Shown: positions 7,253-15,689, counted from the first letter of the stretch. The stretch: DNA of 25,482 nucleotides from an uncultured Bacteroidaceae bacterium (GCA_934394435.1 CAKRRN010000034.1:1-25482); one strand, 5' to 3'. A program made the numbers and translations. The notes: generated by a model not told the origin, from the letters alone.

Positions 7253-8995
7253 TTAGATGCCCAGCGACTTCTTCACTTCCTCTACGCGGTCCTTTGCTCT
7301 TTGTAGGCAAGCTGCGTATTCGCTGGCATTTTGCATGTTGTCTTTGATTTCAATGTAGAACTTGATTTTGGGTTCTGTTCCGCTGGGGCGCACGCTTACC
7401 TTAGTACCATCCTCGCAGAAGTACTGAAGCACATTGCTTGTGGCTGGCATGTCCAATGCGGTCTCCTTGCCTTCTCCATCGCGCTGACGTAGGGTCTTGA
7501 AGTCTTTGGCAAGTGCCACGTGGCTTCCTGCAATTTCCGTGATGGGATTTTTGCGGAAATTCTCCATCATGGCCTTTATCTCATCGGCACCAGTCTTACC
7601 AGGCTTGACAACGTTGATGGTATGCTCGTATGAGAACCCATACTCGGTGTAAATCTGCATGAGCAGGTCGTAGAGGGTCATGCCATTATCTTTGGCCCAT
7701 GCGGCAATTTCGCAGATGAGACAGATGGATGCTGGAGCGTCCTTGTCTCTAACCTTGTCGTAGGGCAGGAATCCGAAGCTTTCTTCTCCTCCGCCAATGT
7801 ATTTCTGTTTGCCTTCGCTGATAGCGATCTCGCGTGCGATCCATTTGAAACCTGTGTAGCAGTCGCGTAGCTCAACGTGGTTTTTCTCTGCCATTTTGGC
7901 AATAACCTCTGTGGTAACGATGGTCTTCACCAGGAAGTCAGTTGGCTTGAGCTGGTTTAGGGCTTTCTTGTTGCGTATGATGTAGTAGCAGAACATCATG
8001 CAAGTCTGGTTGCCATTGATAATGGTCCACTCTCCCTTGTCATCTCGGCATACGATAGCCAAACGGTCGGCATCGGGGTCTGTGGCAACGACCAGGTCAG
8101 CATTAAGTCTGGTGCCCAGCTTCATACCTAGTGTCATTGCTTCAGCATTCTCTGGGTTGGGACTTACCACGGTGGGGAAGTTTCCGTCAATCACCATTTG
8201 CTCTGGCACGACGTGTATGTTCTCGAAGCCCCATGAGCGCAGACAGAGAGGTACGATGACACGCCCTGTTCCGTGCATGGGGGTGTACACGATGTTGAGG
8301 TCTTTTTGTCTGAGGATGACCTCTTGGTCAATCATGGTTTCGTGTACAGCCTTCATGTATTCATAGTCCATCTCACCACCGATAATTTCTATCAGTTCGG
8401 GTACGGGATTGAACTTTACATCCTCAATCTTTACTTTGTTCACCTCATCTATGATACCTGTGTCGTGAGGCATGAGTACCTGTGCACCGTCTTCCCAGTA
8501 AGCCTTATAGCCGTTGTACTCCTTGGGGTTGTGGCTGGCGGTTACGTTGACTCCAGCTTGTGCGCCCAAATGACGGATGGCAAAAGAGACCTCAGGTGTG
8601 GGGCGTAAGCTCTCGAAGAGGTACACCTTGATACCGTTGGCGCTGAAGATGGCAGCTACAGTCTCGGCAAAGAGGCGTCCGTTGTTGCGGCAGTCGTGTC
8701 CCACCACCACGCTCAGTTGCTTACCTTTGGGGAAGGTCTTGATCAGATAGTTAGCAAATCCCTGTGTGGCCATACCCACAATGTACTTGTTCATTCTGTT
8801 GGTTCCTGCTCCCATGATGCCACGCAATCCTCCTGTGCCGAATTCCAGATTCTGGTAAAAGGCATCTACCAGACTGGTCTTGTCTTCATTCTGCATCATT
8901 TCGCGGATTTCCGCTTTTGTCTCTTCATCGTAGTAAGGTGATGCGAGCCAAGCCTGTGCTTTCTGCTCACACGCCTTTATCAACTCTGTGTCCAT
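7253..8995 (-). CDS. pgm: Phosphoglucomutase/phosphomannomutase family protein
   Basis: A 580-residue alpha-D-phosphohexomutase that interconverts glucose-1-phosphate and glucose-6-phosphate (or the mannose pair), linking glycolysis to polysaccharide and nucleotide-sugar synthesis. All four family landmarks are present in order: the phosphoserine loop TASHNPKEYNG at about residue 151, the metal loop DPDADRLAIV at about 304, the sugar-specificity loop GGEESFG at about 405, and the phosphate-binding loop RPSGTEPKIKFY at about 535. Length fits the PGM2/PgcA-like branch. A minus-strand promoter-like TACATTTG lies about 60 bp upstream. The GGEESFG loop favours glucose, but mannose activity cannot be excluded. 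Confidence 0.95.
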   Translation of the reverse strand: MDTELIKACEQKAQAWLASPYYDEETKAEIREMMQNEDKTSLVDAFYQNLEFGTGGLRGIMGAGTNRMNKYIVGMATQGFANYLIKTFPKGKQLSVVVGHDCRNNGRLFAETVAAIFSANGIKVYLFESLRPTPEVSFAIRHLGAQAGVNVTASHNPKEYNGYKAYWEDGAQVLMPHDTGIIDEVNKVKIEDVKFNPVPELIEIIGGEMDYEYMKAVHETMIDQEVILRQKDLNIVYTPMHGTGRVIVPLCLRSWGFENIHVVPEQMVIDGNFPTVVSPNPENAEAMTLGMKLGTRLNADLVVATDPDADRLAIVCRDDKGEWTIINGNQTCMMFCYYIIRNKKALNQLKPTDFLVKTIVTTEVIAKMAEKNHVELRDCYTGFKWIAREIAISEGKQKYIGGGEESFGFLPYDKVRDKDAPASICLICEIAAWAKDNGMTLYDLLMQIYTEYGFSYEHTINVVKPGKTGADEIKAMMENFRKNPITEIAGSHVALAKDFKTLRQRDGEGKETALDMPATSNVLQYFCEDGTKVSVRPSGTEPKIKFYIEIKDNMQNASEYAACLQRAKDRVEEVKKSLGI

Positions 8996-9053
8996 AGTTT
9001 TATATTATAGTTATTGATTCTTTGTATTTAGTCTCTTTTTTCTGATTTCTCTG

Positions 9054-9061
9054 CAAATGTA
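9054..9061 (-). promoter_or_regulatory. Candidate -7 element for pgm-nudC
   Basis: Read on the minus strand this is TACATTTG, matching the Bacteroidetes TAnnTTTG element, about 60 bp before the pgm start. No clear TTTG -33 partner is visible, so support is partial. Confidence 0.4.
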
Positions 9062-9126
9062 GTCATTTCTCCTGTAAGGAGAGTGCTAAAATGTGTGAAA
9101 CTGCCAGTGTGTACTTAAAAATAACA

Positions 9127-9134
9127 TAATTTTG
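9127..9134 (+). promoter_or_regulatory. Candidate -7 element for the nuclease gene
   Basis: TAATTTTG matches the Bacteroidetes -7 consensus, 126 bp before the nuclease ATG. The implied leader holds a hairpin at 9159-9196 (CTCC and CTCTGT pairing with ACAGAG and GGAG). There is no good -33 element. Confidence 0.4.
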
Positions 9135-9259
9135 CAGACGTACAGAAATCGTGGCGCGCTCCGTTTCTCTGTGTCGGAGAGGGAGACAGAGAGGAGCCGA
9201 AGAAGGCAGGGGCGCGTGTGAATGTTTTATGGAAAAATAAAATTATCGGATAAGAGCAA

Positions 9260-10186
9260 ATGAGAAAGAATCAGCAGAAGCGTGTTGTGACCGTCCTGTG
9301 CATGTTTATTGCCATAGGTGTGTATCATTATGTAACCCATCGTGTGCCTAAGGTCAACACGGGCATTGAGCGTACGGAAACAGACAGTACCATAGTGGAG
9401 AACATGGTAGAGGTAAGTGTGGATTCTGCAGGCAACAAAGTCATAGTAAACAAACGTAGTGTCACCTATAAGTATAAGAAAGAGCGTGCAAAGGGCTTGG
9501 AGATTCCCGCTTATCTGACAGACCGTGATGAGGAAATCTTGCAGCATAATGGATTTACAGTCTCTTACAACAAGAAGTATCGTCTGCCCAATTGGGTGGC
9601 TTGGCTCTTGACACGCCAGCGTACTGAAGGCACAGAGAAGCGTGCAGACAACTTCCAGCCAGATGAAAGTATCAAACAAGGTCCTGTGGCAGAGGATAGT
9701 GATTATCGGCGTAGCGGTTACGACCGTGGACACATGTGTCCGGCAGCAGATTGCAAATACAGTCGCAAGGCCATGAACGACTGTTTCCTGCTCTCTAACA
9801 TCTGTCCGCAGACACATTCGCTCAATGCAGGCGACTGGAAGGAGTTGGAGACAAAGACCCGGCAGTGGGCGCAGCGTTACGACAGTATCTACGTGGTGTG
9901 TGGACCTGTCTTGGAAAAAGGTCATCGCTATTCGACGATAGGCGGCAATAAGGTGGCTGTCCCAGAGAGATTCTTCAAGGTGTTGCTGCGTTTTACGGCT
10001 CCAGGGCAAGCCCAAGCCATCGGCTTTATTTATGAGAATCAAGATGATGTAAATCGTCCTCTGGAGTCGTATGCGGTTACTGTGGATAGCGTGGAGACGC
10101 TTACAGGCATCAATTTCTTCTCTAAATTGCAAAAGCACATTGAACGTAAGGCAGAGGAGCAGTTTGACTGGAAGTACTGGAAGTAG
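9260..10186 (+). CDS. DNA/RNA non-specific endonuclease (NUC1/Serratia-nuclease family), membrane-anchored or secreted
   Basis: A 308-residue member of the beta-beta-alpha-metal nuclease family that cuts DNA and RNA without sequence preference. The active-site motif DRGHMCPAADC lies at about residues 154-164 with the catalytic His, and the downstream LLSNICPQTHSLNAGDWKEL supplies the metal-binding Asn at about 187-192. An N-terminal hydrophobic segment (about residues 9-26, VVTVLCMFIAIGVYHYV) acts as a signal peptide or membrane anchor, so the enzyme likely works outside the cytoplasm, scavenging nucleic acid. The 120 or so residues between anchor and core are Bacteroidetes-like and poorly conserved. 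No inhibitor gene is adjacent, which fits an exported nuclease. Confidence 0.9.
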   Translation: MRKNQQKRVVTVLCMFIAIGVYHYVTHRVPKVNTGIERTETDSTIVENMVEVSVDSAGNKVIVNKRSVTYKYKKERAKGLEIPAYLTDRDEEILQHNGFTVSYNKKYRLPNWVAWLLTRQRTEGTEKRADNFQPDESIKQGPVAEDSDYRRSGYDRGHMCPAADCKYSRKAMNDCFLLSNICPQTHSLNAGDWKELETKTRQWAQRYDSIYVVCGPVLEKGHRYSTIGGNKVAVPERFFKVLLRFTAPGQAQAIGFIYENQDDVNRPLESYAVTVDSVETLTGINFFSKLQKHIERKAEEQFDWKYWK

Positions 10187-10266
10187 GGTAGACAGCAGAG
10201 GACCCTCTTCGTATGGCTTTCTTCCCAGTTAGCCTTGTAGGGCAGAGGAAAAAGGAAGAGAAGACC

Positions 10267-10298
10267 CTTGTCCGACAACAGCAAAAGTTGTATCTTTG
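10267..10298 (+). promoter_or_regulatory. Bacteroidetes-type promoter of lepA
   Basis: CTTG (10267-10270), a 20-base spacer and TATCTTTG (10291-10298) match the TTTG/TAnnTTTG promoter closely. Transcription would begin near 10305, about 20 bases before the lepA ATG. Confidence 0.7.
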
Positions 10299-10324
10299 CA
10301 CAAACAAACAAGTAATCTCACTCT

Positions 10325-12106
10325 ATGCAACACATAAGGAACTTCTGTATCATCGCTCATATTGACCATGGAAAGAGCACCTTGGCTGACCGTCTGTTGG
10401 AGTATACCCATACGATAAAGGTTACTGAAGGTCAGATGCTGGACGACATGGATTTGGAGCGCGAGCGAGGCATAACCATTAAGAGCCACGCCATCCAGAT
10501 GGAATATAAACGCGATGATGGACAGTATACACTAAATCTCATAGACACACCGGGACACGTAGACTTCAGTTATGAGGTAAGCAGAAGCATTGCCGCTTGT
10601 GAGGGGGCGCTGTTGGTGGTGGATGCCACGCAGGGTGTGCAGGCACAGACCATCAGCAATCTCTATATGGCCATAGACAATGATTTGGAAATCATTCCTG
10701 TGGTAAACAAGTGCGACATGCCCAACGCCATGCCTGAAGAGGTGAAGGATGAGATTGTGGAACTGCTGGGTTGCAAGCGTGAGGAAATCATCTGTGCCAG
10801 TGGAAAGACAGGCATGGGCGTGCAGGAAATCCTAGATGCCGTGGTAGATCGAGTTCCTTGTCCCAAGGGCGATGAGCAGGCTCCCCTGCAGGCACTTATC
10901 TTCGACTCTGTGTTCAACTCCTTCCGAGGCATTATCGCTTATTTCAAGATTGTCAACGGATGTATGCGTAGTGGCGATACCGTACAGTTTATCAATACAG
11001 GGCGCGAGTATAAGGCAGACGAGATAGGAGTGCTCAAGATGGATATGGTGCCCAAGCAGTTGCTTCATTGTGGAGATGTGGGGTATATTGTAAGCGGTAT
11101 AAAGACAGCCACCGAAGTGAAGGTGGGCGACACGATTACCACGGTAGAAAATCCTTGTAAGGAGGCGATTGAGGGATTCGAGGAAGTGAAGCCAATGGTC
11201 TTTGCGGGAGTGTACCCCATTGAGACGGAAGACTTCGAGAATCTGCGTGCCAGTCTGGAGAAGTTGCAACTTAATGATGCCAGTCTCACCTTCCAGCCAG
11301 AGAGTTCCGTGGCATTAGGGTTCGGGTTCCGTTGCGGATTCCTTGGGTTGCTTCATATGGAGATTGTACAGGAGCGTCTTGACCGAGAATTCAACATGGA
11401 CGTCATTACCACAGTACCCAATGTGTCGTATCTGGTTTACGACAAACAAGGCGAGGTGAAGGAAGTACACAATCCCTCTGGAATGCCCGACCAAACGCTC
11501 ATCGACCACATAGAGGAGCCTTACATTCATGCCACAGTCATTACCAACGCCTCTTATATAGGTCCCATCATGACCCTCTGTCTGGGCAAACGTGGCGAAT
11601 TGCTCAAACAGGAATATATTAGCGGAAACCGAGTGGAACTACAATACGCTATGCCTTTGGGCGAGATAGTGATAGACTTCTACGACAAGCTCAAAAGCAT
11701 CAGCAAGGGTTATGCCTCGTTTGACTATCACCAGGATGGCTTCCGTCCGAGCAAACTTGTCAAGATGGACATTCTGCTCAACGGAGAACCCGTAGATGCC
11801 TTGAGCACGCTTACTCATGCTGACAATGCAGAGGGTTTCGGGCGTCGTATGTGTGAGAAATTGAAAGAGTTGCTGCCTCGCCAGCAGTTTGATATTGCCA
11901 TACAAGCAGCTATCGGAGCAAAGATAATAGCCCGTGAAACCGTAAAACAGGTCAGAAAAGATGTGCTGGCCAAATGTTATGGAGGTGATGTGAGCCGAAA
12001 GCGCAAGTTGCTGGAAAAACAGAAGAAAGGCAAAAAGCGCATGAAGCAGATTGGCAACGTACAGGTGCCTCAGAAGGCTTTCCTGGCTGTGCTTAAATTG
12101 GATTGA
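10325..12106 (+). CDS. lepA: Elongation factor 4 (LepA GTPase)
   Basis: A 593-residue translational GTPase that acts on the ribosome, promoting back-translocation or helping 30S assembly. G motifs in order: AHIDHGKST at about residues 11-19 (P-loop), RGITIKSH (switch I), DTPGHVDF at about 74-81, NKCDMP at about 128, and SGKTGMG at about 159. The EF4-specific C-terminal domain ends with KGKKRMKQIGNVQVPQKAFL, the family's diagnostic tail. Length is essentially the usual 595-600 residues. It has its own promoter and starts at ATG 10325. Confidence 0.98.
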   Translation: MQHIRNFCIIAHIDHGKSTLADRLLEYTHTIKVTEGQMLDDMDLERERGITIKSHAIQMEYKRDDGQYTLNLIDTPGHVDFSYEVSRSIAACEGALLVVDATQGVQAQTISNLYMAIDNDLEIIPVVNKCDMPNAMPEEVKDEIVELLGCKREEIICASGKTGMGVQEILDAVVDRVPCPKGDEQAPLQALIFDSVFNSFRGIIAYFKIVNGCMRSGDTVQFINTGREYKADEIGVLKMDMVPKQLLHCGDVGYIVSGIKTATEVKVGDTITTVENPCKEAIEGFEEVKPMVFAGVYPIETEDFENLRASLEKLQLNDASLTFQPESSVALGFGFRCGFLGLLHMEIVQERLDREFNMDVITTVPNVSYLVYDKQGEVKEVHNPSGMPDQTLIDHIEEPYIHATVITNASYIGPIMTLCLGKRGELLKQEYISGNRVELQYAMPLGEIVIDFYDKLKSISKGYASFDYHQDGFRPSKLVKMDILLNGEPVDALSTLTHADNAEGFGRRMCEKLKELLPRQQFDIAIQAAIGAKIIARETVKQVRKDVLAKCYGGDVSRKRKLLEKQKKGKKRMKQIGNVQVPQKAFLAVLKLD

Positions 12107-12122
12107 TGATACTCCCTCCCTT

Positions 12123-12216
12123 CCTCCTCTCCCACTTCAGCGAGGAGGTTGGGATGGCTTCTCACGAATAGGACTCTCTCCCAAGGAGAGACATGCGAGG
12201 GGGGGAGTGTTCCCCC
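12123..12216. repeat. Cluster of three GC-rich hairpins after lepA
   Basis: Three perfect small hairpins follow one another: CCTCCTC/GAGGAGG (12123-12148), TCTCTCC/GGAGAGA (12175-12191) and GGGGGA/TCCCCC (12201-12216). They look like an intergenic REP-type cluster. They may protect or end the lepA mRNA, but none has a T-run. Confidence 0.5.
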
Positions 12217-12257
12217 TCCCAATACGACAAAACCATAAAACCTCAAAACCATAGAAA

Positions 12258-12908
12258 ATGTACAGACGACGCGATGTAGCAAGAGAGATAGCCAGACTTT
12301 ATTGCACACTTACTCCACAAGGAATCGAGACCTTGGGCAGTATACTCGTACCAATGAAGTATCAGAAGGGCGAAACTATTCTGCCAGAGGGACAGGTGTG
12401 TAAGGCTATGTATTTTGTGGACAAGGGGATGGTACGTCAGTATTATTATAAGAACAAACGCGATGTGACGGAGCATTTCTCCTACGAGGGCCGAATCGTG
12501 TTTTGTATAGAGAGCTTTCTAAAGCAAGAGCCGAGTCGACTCATCGTAGAGGCTCTGGAGAATACAAGCCTGTATGCAATCCCCTATGATGACCTGCACA
12601 ATTTGATGGTGCGCAATCAAGAGATGGAGATGCTCTATCGCAAGATACTTGAGCACGTGGCTATCAGTAGTCAGGAACATGCCGACAGCCAACGTTTCGA
12701 GAATGCATCTGAACGCTACGAACGTCTGCTTAGGGAGAAACCAGAAATCGTGCTCCGGGCACCCATGGTACATATTGCCAGTTTCCTGCAAATGACTCCA
12801 GAGACGCTGAGTAGGGTACGCAATGCCAGCGCACAGCAGTCTGCAGCAAAGCTTGTGTCGCGTGACCAGAATGATGCTTGGTGGACACACACCACGGAGT
12901 TGAAGTAA
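12258..12908 (+). CDS. Crp/Fnr family transcriptional regulator
   Basis: A 216-residue regulator with an N-terminal cyclic-nucleotide-binding-like beta-barrel (KGETILPEGQVCKAMYFVDKGMVRQYY at about 36-62) and a C-terminal helix-turn-helix (APMVHIASFLQMTPETLSRVR, about 174-194), the form typical of Bacteroidetes Crp/Fnr proteins. There are no Fnr-type N-terminal cysteines for an iron-sulfur cluster, and the cAMP phosphate-binding Arg-Ser pattern is not evident, so the ligand is unknown. It stands between lepA and the queuosine unit with no obvious operon partner. ATG 12258 follows an A-rich leader. Confidence 0.9.
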   Translation: MYRRRDVAREIARLYCTLTPQGIETLGSILVPMKYQKGETILPEGQVCKAMYFVDKGMVRQYYYKNKRDVTEHFSYEGRIVFCIESFLKQEPSRLIVEALENTSLYAIPYDDLHNLMVRNQEMEMLYRKILEHVAISSQEHADSQRFENASERYERLLREKPEIVLRAPMVHIASFLQMTPETLSRVRNASAQQSAAKLVSRDQNDAWWTHTTELK

Positions 12909-13074
12909 GACCGTCAGCCTCTTCCGCACGTATCGTCTGTTTGCCCATTAGATTCCTTTTTTTTATTCAGATTGGCTTTGTGTTAACCTGCAGTTTAACT
13001 GTGCACACTTGTTAGAATATTCCTTATGAAGTGAAGAAATGTACAGAACACGCATTTCTTCAGAGTAAAGGCGT

Positions 13075-13102
13075 ATTGTTCCAGTTTTTTGCCTTATCTT
13101 TG
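13075..13102 (+). promoter_or_regulatory. Promoter of the yhhQ-queC-queF unit
   Basis: TATCTTTG (13095-13102) is an excellent -7 element. The best upstream partner, ATTG at 13075-13078, is only 16 bases away, shorter than usual. A start near 13109 would put the riboswitch at the very 5' end of the transcript, as expected for this class. Confidence 0.6.
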
Positions 13103-13115
13103 CACCGTCTTAACG

Positions 13116-13153
13116 AAAAGAGTGCTTGGTAACCTCTTTTAAAACAAAACAAG
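13116..13153 (+). promoter_or_regulatory. preQ1-I riboswitch
   Basis: The leader has the small H-type pseudoknot of class I preQ1 riboswitches. P1 is AAAAGAG (13116-13122) with CTCTTTT (13134-13140). The 11-base loop TGCTTGGTAAC ends in the GTAAC segment seen in translational members, whose last C (13133) would pair with preQ1. The A-rich tail AAAACAAAACAAG ends with CAAG (13150-13153), which pairs with CTTG (13125-13128) of the loop to form P2. The tail strongly resembles that of the Thermoanaerobacter riboswitch. P2 lies 4 bases before the yhhQ ATG, so ligand binding should hide the ribosome-binding region. The three genes that follow are preQ1-pathway genes. Confidence 0.8.
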
Positions 13154-13157
13154 AATT

Positions 13158-13847
13158 ATGATACAAAACAAAACTGTGAGTGTGTCATTTATGTTGATGG
13201 GCATACTCTTCTGTACTTGCCTTGTTGCAAGTAATCTCTTGGAAACCAAAGTTCTTCAGATTGGAACATTTACTCTTACCGCAGGAGTGCTGTGCTTCCC
13301 TATCTCCTACATTCTCAACGACTGTATTGCTGAGGTATGGGGATTCCGCAAGGCTCGCATTATTATCTGGACTGCTTTTCTGATGAATTTCCTGGTGGTG
13401 GCTCTTGGACAGTTGGCTGTGGTGCTTCCCGCTGCCACATACTGGGCGTCCAACGAAGAACATTTTAATTTTGTCTTTGGTCTTGCGCCACGTATTGCGG
13501 TAGCCTCGTTCACGGCATTTATCGTGGGTAGCTTTGTTAATGCTTACGTCATGAGCCGCATGAAGATCAACAGTCAGGGCAAGCATTTCTCACTTCGAGC
13601 CATAGTAAGCACTCTGTGGGGCGAGGGAGCAGACAGCCTTATCTTCTTCCCCTTAGCATTTGGAGGACTGATGCCTGTGGTTGAGTTGGCTAAACTGATG
13701 CTTCTGCAGGTTGTCACCAAAACGCTTTATGAAGTAATTATGTTGCCCGTCACCATCCGTGTAGTACGCTATGTGAAGCGTCATGAGGGAGTTGATGTGT
13801 ATGATGAGAATGTATCTTACAATCCGCTGAAAGTATCTGAATTATGA
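13158..13847 (+). CDS. yhhQ: Queuosine precursor transporter (YhhQ/VUT family)
   Basis: A 229-residue inner-membrane protein of the COG1738 family, with about six hydrophobic helices, that imports the queuosine precursors preQ0 and preQ1. Landmarks are the conserved ASNLLETKVLQIGTFTLTAGVLCFPISYILND segment near the start, the acidic and aromatic EVWGFRKAR, and SFVNAYVMSRMK in the middle. It is preceded by a preQ1-type riboswitch and overlaps queC by four bases (ATGA), so the two are translationally coupled. Having both import and synthesis genes in one unit suggests that the cell salvages precursor when it is available. Confidence 0.93.
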   Translation: MIQNKTVSVSFMLMGILFCTCLVASNLLETKVLQIGTFTLTAGVLCFPISYILNDCIAEVWGFRKARIIIWTAFLMNFLVVALGQLAVVLPAATYWASNEEHFNFVFGLAPRIAVASFTAFIVGSFVNAYVMSRMKINSQGKHFSLRAIVSTLWGEGADSLIFFPLAFGGLMPVVELAKLMLLQVVTKTLYEVIMLPVTIRVVRYVKRHEGVDVYDENVSYNPLKVSEL

Positions 13848-14548
13848 GCCATTCGCAAATAGAAACCCCTATGGGCGAGTCTGCCTTGGTTGTCTTCTCT
13901 GGCGGCCAAGACAGTACAACCTGTCTTTATTGGGCAAAAAAACATTTCCGTACAGTCCGCGCCATCAGTTTTACTTATGGGCAAAAACATGTCAAGGAAG
14001 TTCAGTTGGCCAAGCAACTGGCTGCCGAGGCTGAAGTGGAGTGGGAGAGCATGGATATGAGCCTCATCTCACAACTAAGCAAAGGTTGCTGCAGTCTGAC
14101 AGATGAGACGATGACTATTGAAGATAGAAAGACTGACGATGCCGAGTGGCCCAGCACGTTCGTGCCAGGACGCAACCTTTTCTTTCTGAGTGTGGCAGCT
14201 GTTTATGCTCGTTCTCATGGTATCCTGGATATCGTGACGGGAGTAGGTCAGGCAGATTTTAGCGGTTATCCTGATTGCCGAGATAATTTTATCAAGAGTC
14301 TGAATGTGACCTTAAACCTTGCCATGGGCGAACAGTTTCGCATTCATACTCCGCTGATGTGGCTTGACAAGGCTGCGACGTGGGCTCTTGCTGACGAACT
14401 GGGAGTGATGGATATTGTCAGATACAAGACTCTTACCTGCTATAATGGAGTACCTGGAGATGGGTGTGGACATTGTCCTGCTTGCCATCTGAGAGCAGAA
14501 GGTCTGAGAAGGTATCTGAAGGAGCAGAAGGTCGATAGTGAGAAATGA
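13844..14548 (+). CDS. queC: 7-cyano-7-deazaguanine synthase QueC
   Basis: A 234-residue ATP-dependent enzyme that turns 7-carboxy-7-deazaguanine and ammonia into preQ0. The PP-loop ATP-binding motif SGGQDSTT lies at about residues 19-26. FVPGRNLFFL and GVGQADFSGYPDCR are QueC signatures, and the C-terminal zinc site is formed by cysteines in CYNGVPGDGCGHCPAC (about 199-214). The start overlaps the yhhQ stop. queD, queE and tgt are not in the window, so the rest of the pathway must lie elsewhere. Confidence 0.96.
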   Translation: MSHSQIETPMGESALVVFSGGQDSTTCLYWAKKHFRTVRAISFTYGQKHVKEVQLAKQLAAEAEVEWESMDMSLISQLSKGCCSLTDETMTIEDRKTDDAEWPSTFVPGRNLFFLSVAAVYARSHGILDIVTGVGQADFSGYPDCRDNFIKSLNVTLNLAMGEQFRIHTPLMWLDKAATWALADELGVMDIVRYKTLTCYNGVPGDGCGHCPACHLRAEGLRRYLKEQKVDSEK

Positions 14549-14590
14549 TTAGGCGAGAATTCCACATAATTGTAATTAAAACGTAAGCAA

Positions 14591-15055
14591 ATGAACAACA
14601 ATAGAGAAAAAGAAGGTCTTACAGCCTTGGGACGCAAAACAGAATATAAGCAAGACTATGCGCCCGAGGTATTGGAAACCTTTCTAAACAAACATCCAGA
14701 GAACGACTACTGGGTGCGCTTCAATTGTCCAGAGTTTACCAGCCTGTGTCCCATCACAGGTCAACCAGACTTTGCTGAGATTCGTATCAGCTATATTCCT
14801 GCCGAGCGTATGGTGGAGAGCAAGAGTCTCAAACTCTATCTGTTCTCTTTTCGTAATCATGGTGACTTCCACGAGGATTGTGTCAACGTCATTATGAAAG
14901 ACCTCATTCGCCTAATGCAGCCCAAGTACATCGAGGTGACGGGACTCTTCACCCCACGTGGCGGTATCAGCATCTGGCCCTATGCCAACTATGGTATGCC
15001 TAACACCAAGTATGAGGAAATGGCAAAGTTTCGCATGTTGCATCACGACATGTAA
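14591..15055 (+). CDS. queF: NADPH-dependent 7-cyano-7-deazaguanine reductase (QueF type I)
   Basis: A 154-residue single-domain QueF that reduces the nitrile of preQ0 to the aminomethyl of preQ1 using NADPH. The catalytic Cys is in SLCPITGQPDF (about residue 52-53), the conserved Asp follows in QPDF, and the QueF motif ESKSLKLYL lies at about 76-84. FRNHGDFHEDCVN carries the usual His and Glu. The length fits the short, homodecameric type. It is the last gene of the queuosine unit, 42 bp after queC, and makes the ligand sensed by the leader riboswitch, giving a direct feedback loop. Confidence 0.96.
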   Translation: MNNNREKEGLTALGRKTEYKQDYAPEVLETFLNKHPENDYWVRFNCPEFTSLCPITGQPDFAEIRISYIPAERMVESKSLKLYLFSFRNHGDFHEDCVNVIMKDLIRLMQPKYIEVTGLFTPRGGISIWPYANYGMPNTKYEEMAKFRMLHHDM

Positions 15056-15090
15056 ATAACCCTTTGAAAAGTCCTTTTTAATATTATATA

Positions 15091-15144
15091 GAGAGAGAGG
15101 AAATTCCGCTTGGCATACGCTGTGGGCGGGGTTTCCTCTCTCTC
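15091..15144 (+). terminator. GA-rich hairpin ending the queuosine unit
   Basis: GAGAGAGAGGAAA (15091-15103) pairs perfectly over 13 bases with TTTCCTCTCTCTC (15132-15144), about 35 bp after the queF stop. There is no clean T-run, so it may be a terminator or an mRNA-stabilising structure. A second nested palindrome follows at 15148-15178 (CTGAGA, CAACAAA, TTTGTTG, TCTCAG). Confidence 0.5.
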
Positions 15145-15171
15145 TCTCTGAGAAGTCAACAAAGTTTGTTG

Positions 15172-15315
15172 GTCTCAGTAGAAATTTAGTGAAGAATAGT
15201 CTAATAGAAGCAACAGTTTTTTTCACAAGTAAGAATGAAAGGTGAGGTAGTACAGCAGGTATTAAGTATTCAATAGGCAAGTATTATAGTATTACTTTTT
15301 AGAGAAACTTTTATT
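15172..15315 (+). repeat. Intergenic repeat, copy A
   Basis: This stretch aligns along its length with the reverse complement of 21953-22097. Shared blocks in order include GAATTTAGT-like, CTAATAGA.GCAAC.GTT, AAGTATTCAAT, CAAGTA.TATAGTATTACTT and TTTAGAG. A shorter match to the core lies at 25431-25482. No protein is encoded. Confidence 0.6.
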
Positions 15316-15387
15316 GATTTACGCAGATACCATTTTCTCTGTATAAAAGGTAGGTGCATTATCCATTTTGTAAAAACGGTAATAGTA

Positions 15388-15416
15388 GACTATTACAATA
15401 GTCCTTTTCTATTTTT
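15388..15416 (+). terminator. Small hairpin with T-rich tail
   Basis: GACTAT-TACA-ATAGTC is a perfect 6-bp hairpin followed by CTTTTCTATTTTT. It has the shape of a weak terminator, though no gene is seen just before it; a small transcript from the repeat region is possible. Confidence 0.3.
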
Positions 15417-15474
15417 CCAACTAGGAAAATATTTTTCTCCAACTAGGAAAATATTTTTCTCCAACTAGGAAAAT
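15417..15474. repeat. 22-bp tandem repeat, 2.6 copies
   Basis: The unit CCAACTAGGAAAATATTTTT plus CT occurs at 15417, 15439 and (partial) 15461. With the preceding TTTT each unit forms a TTTTCC-loop-GGAAAA hairpin, so the array is a run of three like hairpins. It lies in the 742-bp gene-free stretch between queF and the channel gene. Confidence 0.8.
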
Positions 15475-15681
15475 AAGCAGAGCCATTTCGTATGGATTTT
15501 ATTTATTATATCCTTTGTACAGACAAAGTACAGGTTGTGCCTGTGGATTTACGTCCGAAACGCCCCCTGGTTTATCGGGTGAGTCAGGTTAACTTCTAAA
15601 CATTACACAACAGACAGTCAGATTCCTGTGCTTACGAGTATATAAATATTGCTGATGGTTCGTTTTCTGACTTCAATTGTG

Positions 15682-15689
15682 TAACTTTG
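15682..15689 (+). promoter_or_regulatory. Candidate -7 element of the MscS-like gene
   Basis: TAACTTTG matches the Bacteroidetes -7 consensus 109 bp before the start codon. No clear -33 TTTG is visible. The leader it would produce holds a small GGGTA/TACCC hairpin near 15741-15758. Confidence 0.45.

Noticed and set aside
9227..10138. 303-codon open frame on the minus strand, opposite the nuclease gene
   Set aside because: It is fully antisense to a well-supported NUC1 gene, and its translation is rich in Cys, His and Leu with no domain pattern. It is a shadow of the real gene's codon use.
15417..15474. Possible CRISPR array
   Set aside because: The units are directly adjacent with no spacers, and no cas gene is in the window.
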